NCBI GenBank assembly: GCA_031269945.1
Contig: JAISYK010000002.1
Span: 1 to 64,000 of the forward strand
Direction of reading: 5' to 3'
Origin: Candidatus Endomicrobiellum calonymphae
GTDB lineage: Bacteria; Elusimicrobiota; Endomicrobiia; Endomicrobiales; Endomicrobiaceae
Length of the DNA: 64,000 bases
Part shown: positions 56,526-64,000 of the stretch, in pieces
Layout: every line of letters starts with the position of its first letter
Numbering within the stretch: the first letter of the stretch is position 1
Made by a program: the position numbers and the translations under genes
The notes under the pieces: generated by a model
Database searches by the model: none
What the model was told of the DNA's origin: nothing
What the model saw: only the letters and a program-made list of their open reading frames with translations

Positions 56526-57129
56526 TGTGAAATGTCTTGGGGTTTTAGTATCTGGTAGCGGGGCAAATTTACAATCTATAATAGATTCTACTAATGATGG
56601 GATTTTAAAAGGATTTGCAAAAGTTGTTTTAGTTGTTTCAAATAATCCTAATGCTTACGCACTTGAAAGAGCAAAAAAAGGAAATATAAAATCTGTTTGT
56701 GTAGAAAGAAGAAATTTTGAGGATGAAGAATCTTTTAACGATGTCATATTTTCGGAGCTTCAAAATATGAAAGTAGATGTTGTCTGTCTTGCTGGTTATT
56801 TAAGACTTATCGGGCAAAAAATAGTAGAGAATTATCGTAATAAGATTTTGAATATACATCCAGCTCTTTTGCCTAAGTTTGGCGGCAAGGGTATGTATGG
56901 TTATCATATTCACGAAGCTGTTGTAAAATCAAGAGATATGATATCTGGGGCAACAGTGCATCTTGTGGATGAAAATTATGATACTGGAAAGATAGTAATA
57001 CAAAAAAAAATTAGAATTTTTTCAAACTATACACCACAGGATGTAGCAGAAAAAGTTTCAAATATAGAACACAAGATATATCCTGAAGCCATAAAAATTT
57101 TAGTAGACGGCTTAAGTAAAAATCTTTAA
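56518..57129 (+). CDS. purN: Phosphoribosylglycinamide formyltransferase
   Basis: 10-formyl-THF-dependent GAR formylation. Seen: GVLVSGSGANLQSIID, VVSNNPNAYALERA, AGYLRLIG, catalytic NIHPALLPKFGGKGMYG then HIHEAV, SGATVHLVDENYDTG. 203 residues from the TTG at 56518, chosen because GAGG lies eight bases upstream and the family begins just before GVLVSG; GTG 56509 or 56488 are alternatives. No ATG is available. Overlaps the end of purM, so it is coupled. Confidence 0.92.
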   Translation: MYDVKCLGVLVSGSGANLQSIIDSTNDGILKGFAKVVLVVSNNPNAYALERAKKGNIKSVCVERRNFEDEESFNDVIFSELQNMKVDVVCLAGYLRLIGQKIVENYRNKILNIHPALLPKFGGKGMYGYHIHEAVVKSRDMISGATVHLVDENYDTGKIVIQKKIRIFSNYTPQDVAEKVSNIEHKIYPEAIKILVDGLSKNL

Positions 57130-57230
57130 AGTTGTTTAATGCGTTGCACTGCTGTAGCGTGTAAATATTTGAGCATGATAATTGAAGTAGGAAGTTTAAA
57201 GCTAAAGATGGGGAAAGAGGTAGAAAAAAA

Positions 57231-58523
57231 ATGATACCGCGTTATAGTAAGCCTGAGATGTCTGAAATTTGGGCGGATGAGAATAGGTTCAAAAAAATGC
57301 TTGAAGTTGAGATTTTTGCTGCTGAGGCTATGTCAAAACTGGGTGCAATTCCTCAAGAAGCTGTGGAGACAATAAAACGTAAAGCTAGGGTTGATGTTAA
57401 GAGAATTAATGAAATTGAATTTACTGTTAAACACGATGTAATATCTTTTTTGACTGCTATTTCTGAGACTGTAGGACCTGATGCTAGATTTTTGCATCTT
57501 GGTATGACGTCTTCTGATGTTTTAGATACTGCTACTGGAGCACAACTTAAACAAGCTATAAATTTACTTATTGATGAAACAAAAAAGCTAGTTGTTATAG
57601 TTTACGACTTGGCCAATAAGTATAAAATGACTCCTATAATTGGAAGAACGCATGGTGTTCATGCGGAACCTACTACGTTTGGATTAAAGGCGGCTTCTTG
57701 GTATTGTGAAGTTTTGAGATCTGTAGATAAACTTAGTTTTGCTCTTGAAACTGTGAGTTATGGTAAAATTTCTGGCGTTGTTGGTACTATGGCACATTTG
57801 GATCCAAAAATTGAAGAATATGTATGTCGAAAAATGGGTTTGAAGGCAGAACCTGTATCAACGCAAATTATTCCGCGTGATAGACATTCAATTTATTTTA
57901 CTATGCTTGCTCATGTAGGTGCTGCTCTTGAGAGAATTGCTACGGAAATAAGACATTTGCAAAGAACCGAAGTTTCAGAAGTCGAAGAGCCTTTTACGAA
58001 AGGACAAAAAGGTTCATCGGCAATGCCTCATAAGAGAAATCCGATAATCTCTGAAAATATATGTGGATTGTCAAGAGTTCTTAGAGGATATGCCTTAACT
58101 GCGATGGAGAATATTGCATTATGGCACGAGCGTGACATAAGTCACTCTTCTACGGAAAGAATCATGCTTCCAGACGCTTCAATAATTTTGCATTATATGC
58201 TTGTTAGAATGCAAACTTTATTATCAGGACTTAACGTTTATCCTGAAAATATGCAAATAAATTTGGATAAAACAAAAGACGTTATTTCCTCAGGTACATT
58301 GTTACTTTCTCTTGTTGATAAGGGAATTTTGAGAGAGAATGCTTATGGTATAGTTCAAGCTGTGGCTTTTAATGCGAGAGATAATAAAATAACTATGGAA
58401 GAAGCGTGTCTAAAAAATCAAGATATAAAGAAATATTTAACAGTAGAAGATATAAGAAGAGATTGTGATGCTAGCTCGCAATTTAAAAATGTTGATTATA
58501 TTTTTAAGCGAGTTTTTAAATAG
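57231..58523 (+). CDS. purB: Adenylosuccinate lyase
   Basis: Acts twice: SAICAR to AICAR, and adenylosuccinate to AMP. Seen: IPRYSKPEMSEIWADENRF, HDVISFLTAIS, LHLGMTSSDVLDTA, GRTHGVHAEPTTFGLK, and the fumarase-superfamily signature GSSAMPHKRNP (about residues 262-272). 430 residues, standard. Ribosome-binding site AGAGGTAG. Last pur gene in the window. Confidence 0.97.
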   Translation: MIPRYSKPEMSEIWADENRFKKMLEVEIFAAEAMSKLGAIPQEAVETIKRKARVDVKRINEIEFTVKHDVISFLTAISETVGPDARFLHLGMTSSDVLDTATGAQLKQAINLLIDETKKLVVIVYDLANKYKMTPIIGRTHGVHAEPTTFGLKAASWYCEVLRSVDKLSFALETVSYGKISGVVGTMAHLDPKIEEYVCRKMGLKAEPVSTQIIPRDRHSIYFTMLAHVGAALERIATEIRHLQRTEVSEVEEPFTKGQKGSSAMPHKRNPIISENICGLSRVLRGYALTAMENIALWHERDISHSSTERIMLPDASIILHYMLVRMQTLLSGLNVYPENMQINLDKTKDVISSGTLLLSLVDKGILRENAYGIVQAVAFNARDNKITMEEACLKNQDIKKYLTVEDIRRDCDASSQFKNVDYIFKRVFK

Positions 58524-58729
58524 ATGATTTTAAAATAAAATATGAAAAATTTAGATATTTGATATAAAATGATTCGAAGTTGCTTTTTAAATGGTAGTTA
58601 AAAGATTATAAAAATTGAATTTTGGTCAAAGAATGAGTAGATTTTTTTATTTTTTTCTCCGTGTCTGTGTGGTTGGGTCAGAGGTTGAGTGGTGTTTTTT
58701 TGATGTTATTTTTTTCTGTAAATATAAGT

Positions 58730-58802
58730 AGGCAGTTAGCTCAGCTGGAAGAGCATTTCTCTTACAAAGAAAAGGTCGCAGGTTCAAATCCTGCACTGCC
58801 TA
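58730..58802 (+). tRNA. tRNA-Val (anticodon TAC)
   Basis: 73 nt. Acceptor AGGCAGT/ACTGCCT perfectly paired; D arm GCTC/GAGC; anticodon stem TTTCT/AGAAA with loop CTTACAA gives TAC; T arm GCAGG-TTCAAAT-CCTGC; discriminator A. CCA not encoded. The flanks (58524-58729, 58803-59092) hold no gene. Confidence 0.97.
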
Positions 58803-58960
58803 GTGTGAAGTATTGATATGTGTCTGCGGTTTAAAGTTTTGAGTTATTAACAAGTACGATTTAATTTTTGTTGTGATTGTTGGAAGTGGTTATTAATATA
58901 TTTCGATATCGTAAAAAATCGAAAATTTATTAATCGCTGATTATAGTTAGATGATTTAAC

Positions 58961-58984
58961 AAGGAGCTCAATAAGGAGCTCACG
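58961..58984 (+). repeat. 12-bp tandem repeat
   Basis: AAGGAGCTCA occurs twice with a period of 12 bases, about 110 bases upstream of def. Each copy contains a Shine-Dalgarno-like AAGGAG with no start codon behind it. Confidence 0.7.
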
Positions 58985-59092
58985 AAAAGGAGTAATAGTT
59001 GTTCGACTTTGTTTTTTGTATATTTTTTTATCTTTAGTTTTTAGTGTAGAGGGGATTTTATATTTTAAGATAATTTACTTGATGTTTATGTC

Positions 59093-59602
59093 ATGGCAAT
59101 ACTCAAAATAAAAAAATATGATGATTCTGTTTTAAGGGAAAAAGCAAAAATCGTTTTGAAAGTTGATGATGATGTAAAAAAACTTGCTTACGATATGTTG
59201 GAAACTATGTATTTAGCTTTAGGTGTTGGTTTAGCTGCTCCACAGGTTGGGGTTTCAGTAAGGCTTTGTGTTATTGATGTGAATTTAAGTAAAAAGTCGC
59301 CGATTATCATGGTGAATCCTATTATTATTTCGTGCGATGTAAAAAAAATATTTGAGAGGGAGGGCTGTTTGTCTTTCCCTGGTTTTTACGAAAATGTAAA
59401 GCGTTATGAGAAGGTTGTTGTTAGATATACAGATTTAAATAGCGAAGAAAGAGAAATTGAAACGCGGGACTTGTTGTCAAGAGCTATTCAACATGAAGTA
59501 GATCATTTGGATGCAAAACTTTTTATAGATTACCTCCCTAAGTGGAAAAGAAGATTTGTTGAAAAAAAAGCAAAAAAAAATAGGAATGTGAACAATTGGT
59601 GA
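59093..59602 (+). CDS. def: Peptide deformylase
   Basis: Removes the formyl group from nascent proteins. The three motifs are intact: GVGLAAPQVG, EGCLSFPG (metal Cys) and QHEVDHLDA (metal His and catalytic Glu). 169 residues. No clear ribosome-binding site before ATG 59093. The basic C-terminus overlaps the fmt start by four bases (GTGA). Confidence 0.95.
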   Translation: MAILKIKKYDDSVLREKAKIVLKVDDDVKKLAYDMLETMYLALGVGLAAPQVGVSVRLCVIDVNLSKKSPIIMVNPIIISCDVKKIFEREGCLSFPGFYENVKRYEKVVVRYTDLNSEEREIETRDLLSRAIQHEVDHLDAKLFIDYLPKWKRRFVEKKAKKNRNVNNW

Positions 59603-60552
59603 AAGTATTGTTTTTCGGTACATCTATTGTTTCGAGATATTATCTTGAAAAGTTGTATAAAAGTAATTATGAAATTTTAGTTATTACAAAACTTGATAAG
59701 CCTGCATTTAGAGGTCAAAGGTTTGTTGCCCCCGAAGTAAAAATTTACGCCATAAGAAATAATATTGATTTTATACAAGTTAGAGAATTTACTACTGATA
59801 TTATTGAAAAAATAAAAAGTTTTGATGCAGATGTGGGTGTTGTTGTATCTTATGGCAAGCTTATTCCAAGAAGTGTTTTTAACCTCCCTAAATATAAAAC
59901 TTTTAATATACATTTTTCGCTTCTTCCCAAGCTGAGGGGGTCATCTCCAGTTCAATACGCTTTATGTAATGGAGAAACTGAGACAGGCATATCTTCTTTT
60001 TACATCAAGGATGATCTCGATAGTGGAGATATAATAGTTCAAGAAAAACTTGTCATAGATGCGGAAGATACTGCTGAAGGTTTATTTAATAAACTTATTC
60101 CTTTAGGCATAATGGTTATGAATAAGACCCTTGAGTTTTTTAAAAACGGGAAATATAATGCGATTCCTCAAACCGGAATACCAAGTTTTGCTCCATCTTT
60201 AAAAAAAGAAAATGGTTTAATTAACTGGAATAATGGTGCTGGCATTGTGTATAATAAATTTAGGGGCTTGTGTCTTTGGCCCGGAGTGTACTCGATAGTC
60301 TCTTCTGGTAAACTTGTAGGCAAGAAAATTAAGTTTGCTGAGGTAGAAATATTTGATGATAGTTTTTTAAATGATGAATTTGGTGTTGTATGTTCTATAG
60401 AAAAGAATAGAGGTTTTACAGTGTCGTGTGCTGTTGGAAGGATCTTAGTTGTAAAAATAAAACTCGAAAGTAAATCTGTCGTGTCTGCTTGGGATTTTAT
60501 TCAGGGTGGTCAGCTTTCTGTGGGTGATCGTTTCGTTGATGGCGAGTTGTAA
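59599..60552 (+). CDS. fmt: Methionyl-tRNA formyltransferase
   Basis: Formylates initiator Met-tRNA. Start set at GTG 59599, which overlaps the def stop as GTGA; TTG 59596 is an alternative. Seen: VLFFGTSIVSRYYLEKL, VVSYGKLIPRSVF, FNIHFSLLPKLRGSSPVQ (catalytic His region), DDLDSGDIIVQE, and a C-terminal tRNA-binding domain with FRGLCLWPGVYS. 317 residues, standard. Coupled to def, so the formylation/deformylation cycle is one unit. Confidence 0.95.
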   Translation: MKVLFFGTSIVSRYYLEKLYKSNYEILVITKLDKPAFRGQRFVAPEVKIYAIRNNIDFIQVREFTTDIIEKIKSFDADVGVVVSYGKLIPRSVFNLPKYKTFNIHFSLLPKLRGSSPVQYALCNGETETGISSFYIKDDLDSGDIIVQEKLVIDAEDTAEGLFNKLIPLGIMVMNKTLEFFKNGKYNAIPQTGIPSFAPSLKKENGLINWNNGAGIVYNKFRGLCLWPGVYSIVSSGKLVGKKIKFAEVEIFDDSFLNDEFGVVCSIEKNRGFTVSCAVGRILVVKIKLESKSVVSAWDFIQGGQLSVGDRFVDGEL

Positions 60553-60576
60553 ATTTACGATTAATGGAGGAATTTT

Positions 60577-60894
60577 ATGATGATTGAAGTTAATGAATGT
60601 GATTTTTCACAGGAGGTTTTATTGTCGGATAGGCCGGTATTGGTTGATTTTTGGGCTCAATGGTGCGGTCCGTGCAAAATGCTGGCTCCGATTATTGAAG
60701 AGCTTTCTGATGAATATGAAAATATAGTAAAAATAGTTAAATTAAATATTGATAAAAATATGCCTTTGTCGACAAAATTTCACATTACATCAATACCATG
60801 TTTGATTTTGTTTAAAAATGGCTCTCCCCTGCAAAAAGTAGTTGGATTAAAACCTAAAAATGAGATAAAAAAAATTATTGATGGTGCTCTTTGA
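60577..60894 (+). CDS. trxA: Thioredoxin
   Basis: Disulfide reductant, 105 residues. Seen: VLVDFWAQWCGPCKMLAPII with the WCGPC active site, and the cis-Pro loop as SIPCLILFKNG. The residue after the cis-Pro is Cys where Thr is usual, placing a third Cys next to the active site. Ribosome-binding site TGGAGGAA. Thioredoxin reductase follows at once. Confidence 0.95.
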   Translation: MMIEVNECDFSQEVLLSDRPVLVDFWAQWCGPCKMLAPIIEELSDEYENIVKIVKLNIDKNMPLSTKFHITSIPCLILFKNGSPLQKVVGLKPKNEIKKIIDGAL

Positions 60895-60930
60895 TTCTTG
60901 TCGATTATGGAGGGGATATTATATGATATT

Positions 60931-61854
60931 ATGATTTACGACGTTGTTGTTATTGGAGGAGGCCCTAGCGGATTGTCAGCGGCGATTTATGCTTTAAGAG
61001 CAAGATTGAAAACGGTGCTTGTAGAAAAAAATGTTTGTGGCGGTCAAATGCTACTGACTGGTTCTATTGATAATTATCCGGGATTCGATGGTGGAATTAG
61101 CGGTTTTGATCTTGCTGTAAAACTTGAAAAGCAGGTAAGAGACCTTAATGCAGAATTATTTTATGATGAGGTGGTCTCTATTGAGTCAACCTGTTTTTTA
61201 AAAAAAGTAATTGCCAAAAACTCAATTTATGAAACTAAAACTGTTATTATCGCTACTGGAACTCTTGCAAGAAAAATGAATATACCTGGAGAATCAAAAT
61301 TTATCGGTAGGGGAATATCTTTTTGCAGTGTATGCGATGCTCCTTTTTATAGAGATAAGAGTGTGTTGGTTGTTGGAGGCGGTGACTCTGCGGTTAATGA
61401 GTCTGTCTACTTATCTAAGTTTGCAAAAAAAGTAACTGTTATCTATAGAGGGAATGATTTGAGAGCTACGAAGATTTTTCGGGAAAGGTTGACTTTATGT
61501 CAAAATATATCAGTGTTGTATAACAGTGTGATGAAAGAAATTTTGGGTGAGGATTATGTTGAAAAAGTGATAATAACCAATGTAAAAACTCATGAAGATA
61601 AATATTTAGATACAAATGGTATTTTTGTTTTTATAGGATCAATTCCGAATACTTTATTCCTTCCAAGCGTTGTAGTTGATGAGACGAAGTACGTCATTGT
61701 AAATGAAAATATGAGTACTTCTATTCCTGGGGTTTTCGCATGCGGCGATGTAAGGAAAAAGCGGTTGAGGCAAATTGTAACGGCTGCATCAGATGGAGCC
61801 CAAGCTGCCATAAGTGCACAAAATTATATAGAAACCCAAGTAGAAATTAGTTGA
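60931..61854 (+). CDS. trxB: Thioredoxin reductase-like flavoprotein
   Basis: FAD enzyme expected to reduce the adjacent thioredoxin. Start set at ATG 60931 (MIYDVVVIGGGPSG); a 3-codon ORF at 60923 overlaps it by ATGA. Seen: GGGPSGLSAAIYALRA, redox CSVCDAPF (CxxC), VVGGGDSAVNESVYL, and FACGDVRKKRLRQIVTAASD. 307 residues. The NADPH phosphate-binding HRR...FRA segment reads YRGNDLRAT, so one Arg is Gly and the His is Tyr; the electron donor may not be NADPH. Confidence 0.9.
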   Translation: MIYDVVVIGGGPSGLSAAIYALRARLKTVLVEKNVCGGQMLLTGSIDNYPGFDGGISGFDLAVKLEKQVRDLNAELFYDEVVSIESTCFLKKVIAKNSIYETKTVIIATGTLARKMNIPGESKFIGRGISFCSVCDAPFYRDKSVLVVGGGDSAVNESVYLSKFAKKVTVIYRGNDLRATKIFRERLTLCQNISVLYNSVMKEILGEDYVEKVIITNVKTHEDKYLDTNGIFVFIGSIPNTLFLPSVVVDETKYVIVNENMSTSIPGVFACGDVRKKRLRQIVTAASDGAQAAISAQNYIETQVEIS

Positions 61855-61973
61855 TTATGTTTAGAATTATAGACAGATGGATGATAATAAAGTAAATTGT
61901 TTTTGAAATGGTTTTCATCATTTTTCTTATTGTGAACATGGACAGCTAGTGATAAAGTTTCAGTTTGAAATAT

Positions 61974-64000
61974 ATGAAAAAATTTTTTGTTATAGACGGA
62001 AATGCTTACATTCACAGAGCTTATCATGCTCTCCCGCCACTTTCTACCTCAAATGGTCAACAGATAAATGCAGTTTATGGTTTTATAAAGCTATTGCTTA
62101 AGATTAAAAACAATTTTACATTTGAATATATTGTAGTTTGTTTTGACTATCCATCGAAAAATTTCAGGTACGAAATGTTTGAAGATTATAAGGCCAATAG
62201 ATGTTCGCTTGAGGAAGCTCTTGTAAGTCAGATGCCTATTGCAAAAGAAGCTGTAGAGGCTTTATCTATGGCAAAAATAGAAATAAAAGGTTATGAGGCA
62301 GATGATTTAATTGCCACAATAGTTGAAAATAATAAGAAAATTAGTGTACAGACTGTTATTGTGACTGCTGATAAAGATATTTTTCAATTAGTGGAGGAAA
62401 AAAATGTATTAATTTGGAACGATTCTAAAAATATTATGTATGATGCAGAGAAAGTAGAGAAAATATATGGAGTTATGCCTAAACAGCTTGTGGATGTATT
62501 CGCTTTGATGGGAGATGTTATAGATAATGTTCCTGGAATAAAAGGTATTGGAAAAAAAACCGCAATTATGCTTGTTAAAAGATTCGGAACTCTTGAAAAT
62601 ATTTTGCAAAATTCAGATTCTATAAAAGGCAATGTAGGAAGATTGGTTGAATGTGGTAAAGACAAAGCATTAATAAGTAAGAAGCTAGTAAATTTAAATA
62701 GGGAGGTTCCTTTAGGTTTTGAGCTTGAAAAATTTAAAAGCAAAGATTTAGATTTAAATAAAGCTATTCCTTTTTTTAAAAAATGTGAATTTAAAAGTCT
62801 TCTTAAAAAATACGCATATACATTTGGCAAAGTTATAAAAGATGACAATTGTAATAGTTCCCATTCAATTGTTAAGAGTACGAATGTTGAGAATTGTGGA
62901 ATAGATTTTTTTAATTTTGGAAGTAAAGTACCGCTTAATTCAAAAGCAATAGGAATACCATTTAATTTTAATAGCGAGATTGTAAACACTAAGAAAAAGG
63001 CTATTCAAATTGCAAAGTTGATAGAGCGTTCAGGTATTTTTGCAATGAGAACAATAAAATCTTTGCCTGGTTTCTTGGGAGGGCATGTTGTTGGTATATC
63101 TCTATGTATTGAGAAAAATGCTTTTTATTTTCCTATTGGGCATAACGATTTGAATTCCTTCCAAATGGCTAGCGATGAATTTAGAAATATCTTTGCCCTG
63201 TTGTTTTCTTCAAGTAGGGTAAAAAAAATAGGAGCAGATTTAAAACGAGAGAGAAATATTTGTAGAATTTTGAAAATTGAATTAAATGGCATGTATTTTG
63301 ATGTGATGCTTGCCTCATATTGCTTAAATCCTACAAAACCCCACGACATAAGTTATATCGCAACAGAGTATTTAAATTTTAAAGCAGGTGATGATAGTTA
63401 CTTAAGAAAAGGAACGAAAAAAATCACATTTGCAAATTCTTCAATAGAAGACAGTGCAAAATATGCGAATTCAATCTCTGCAGCATCTTTTGCCGTGTAT
63501 AAAGTATTAATAAAGGAGAAAAAACTTTCATCGATTTTTTTTGATGTAGAGATGCCTTTAATTGAAATTCTTTCAGAAATGGAGATTTCTGGTATAAAAA
63601 TAGATTTATCTTTTTTGGATAAATTTAATGATAAAATAATTTCCGAACTAGAGAAAATTGAATACAGTATTTATAAAATTGCAGATGCAAAATTCAATAT
63701 TAATTCAACTAGACAACTTTCGCATATAATGTTTGGTAAACTTAATCTTCCTGTAATTAAGAAGACTAGGACTGGTTACTCCACAAATGAAGAAGTGTTG
63801 AGTGAATTGGCGTCTCATGAGTTTCCAGCTATGGTGTCAAAATACAGAGGACTCAAAAAATTAAAAAATACTTATATATCTTCAATAATGAGCTACTGTG
63901 CTTGTGGCAGAGATAGGATTCATACAGTTTTTAATCAAGCTGTGACTGCTACGGGACGGTTGTCATCAACAGAACCAAATTTACAAAATATACCTATAAA
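61974..64000 (+). CDS. polA: DNA polymerase I (3' end beyond window)
   Basis: Runs open from ATG 61974 to the window end (about 675 codons). N-terminal 5' nuclease domain (FFVIDGNAYIHRAYHALPPL, VCFDYPSKNFR, GYEADDLIATI, GDVIDNVPGIKGIGKKTA). The middle domain keeps the 3'-5' exonuclease fold but not its acidic residues: the DTET motif reads MRTI, N.kyD reads DLKRE, and YaaeDA reads YANSISA, so proofreading is probably lost. The polymerase domain has begun (QAVTATGRLSSTEPNLQN). The opposite strand carries only a shadow frame. Confidence 0.95.
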   Translation, partial: MKKFFVIDGNAYIHRAYHALPPLSTSNGQQINAVYGFIKLLLKIKNNFTFEYIVVCFDYPSKNFRYEMFEDYKANRCSLEEALVSQMPIAKEAVEALSMAKIEIKGYEADDLIATIVENNKKISVQTVIVTADKDIFQLVEEKNVLIWNDSKNIMYDAEKVEKIYGVMPKQLVDVFALMGDVIDNVPGIKGIGKKTAIMLVKRFGTLENILQNSDSIKGNVGRLVECGKDKALISKKLVNLNREVPLGFELEKFKSKDLDLNKAIPFFKKCEFKSLLKKYAYTFGKVIKDDNCNSSHSIVKSTNVENCGIDFFNFGSKVPLNSKAIGIPFNFNSEIVNTKKKAIQIAKLIERSGIFAMRTIKSLPGFLGGHVVGISLCIEKNAFYFPIGHNDLNSFQMASDEFRNIFALLFSSSRVKKIGADLKRERNICRILKIELNGMYFDVMLASYCLNPTKPHDISYIATEYLNFKAGDDSYLRKGTKKITFANSSIEDSAKYANSISAASFAVYKVLIKEKKLSSIFFDVEMPLIEILSEMEISGIKIDLSFLDKFNDKIISELEKIEYSIYKIADAKFNINSTRQLSHIMFGKLNLPVIKKTRTGYSTNEEVLSELASHEFPAMVSKYRGLKKLKNTYISSIMSYCACGRDRIHTVFNQAVTATGRLSSTEPNLQNIPI

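Noticed and set aside
62384-62989. A 201-codon minus-strand frame
   Set aside because: It lies antisense inside polA, has no ribosome-binding site and no recognisable family; its length follows from AT-rich codon use on the real strand.

Overview
ORGANISM. The window is AT-rich (G and C run to about one third by eye). Genes are packed almost entirely on the + strand, and that strand is visibly G/T-rich, so it is probably the leading strand. The gene set is that of a strict anaerobe: four-subunit pyruvate:ferredoxin oxidoreductase, flavodiiron protein, superoxide reductase, rubrerythrin and rubredoxin. Long, essentially complete purine and pyrimidine synthesis clusters sit beside several genes in mid-decay. 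Intact biosynthesis, anaerobic metabolism and abundant fresh pseudogenes together fit a reduced endosymbiont such as the Endomicrobia (Elusimicrobiota) of termite-gut protists. This is inference; no 16S rRNA or other taxonomic marker lies in the window.

LAYOUT. 1-1.3 kb: 3' part of the ferrous iron transporter feoB, then a minus-strand tRNA-Ala(CGC). 2-4.3 kb: dnaX and recR. 4.4-7.8 kb: porG-porD-porA-porB, closed by a clear intrinsic terminator. 7.9-12.9 kb: aroC-aroK, an outer-membrane-like protein, accA, class II aldolase and a small membrane protein. 13.9-18.7 kb: an oxygen-defence and Fe-S island (rubredoxin, a NifS-like protein without its PLP lysine, an IscU/NifU scaffold, a zinc-ribbon protein, flavodiiron protein, superoxide reductase, rubrerythrin). 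19.5-29.8 kb: SpoU methyltransferase (-), a pgi pseudogene, rlmN, nusB, ligA, a DUF362 ferredoxin, a recX pseudogene, purH, lipA. 30.1-37.1 kb: an mfd pseudogene, clpB, tRNA-Arg and tRNA-His, a cinA pseudogene. 37.2-40.4 kb: NUDIX hydrolase, Bax-inhibitor-like membrane protein, engB, a surface-repeat protein, exodeoxyribonuclease III. 40.8-58.5 kb: purC-purS-purL-purQ, purD-purE, pyrB-pyrC-pyrK-pyrD-pyrF, a LysE-type transporter fused to PyrE, purM-purN, purB. 58.7-64 kb: tRNA-Val, def-fmt, trxA-trxB, and the 5' part of polA.

HOW IT WORKS TOGETHER. The window covers de novo IMP synthesis except PurF (no PurK is seen either) and UMP synthesis except carbamoyl-phosphate synthase. Oxygen is probably handled by reduction through rubredoxin-type carriers, not by catalase. 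Reductive decay is selective: glucose-6-phosphate isomerase and three genome-maintenance or DNA-handling genes (mfd, recX, cinA) are broken, while ligA, recR, dnaX, polA and xthA stay intact.

MOST NOTABLE. (1) A single-frame LysE-family transporter/orotate phosphoribosyltransferase fusion at the end of the pyr cluster. (2) A full-length cysteine desulfurase homologue whose PLP lysine and other pocket residues are replaced although its catalytic cysteine is kept. (3) Four pseudogenes that can be identified by reading through shifted frames. (4) Three G10 tracts near genes, one in the ribosome-binding region of porD. (5) A tandem-duplicated PurS.
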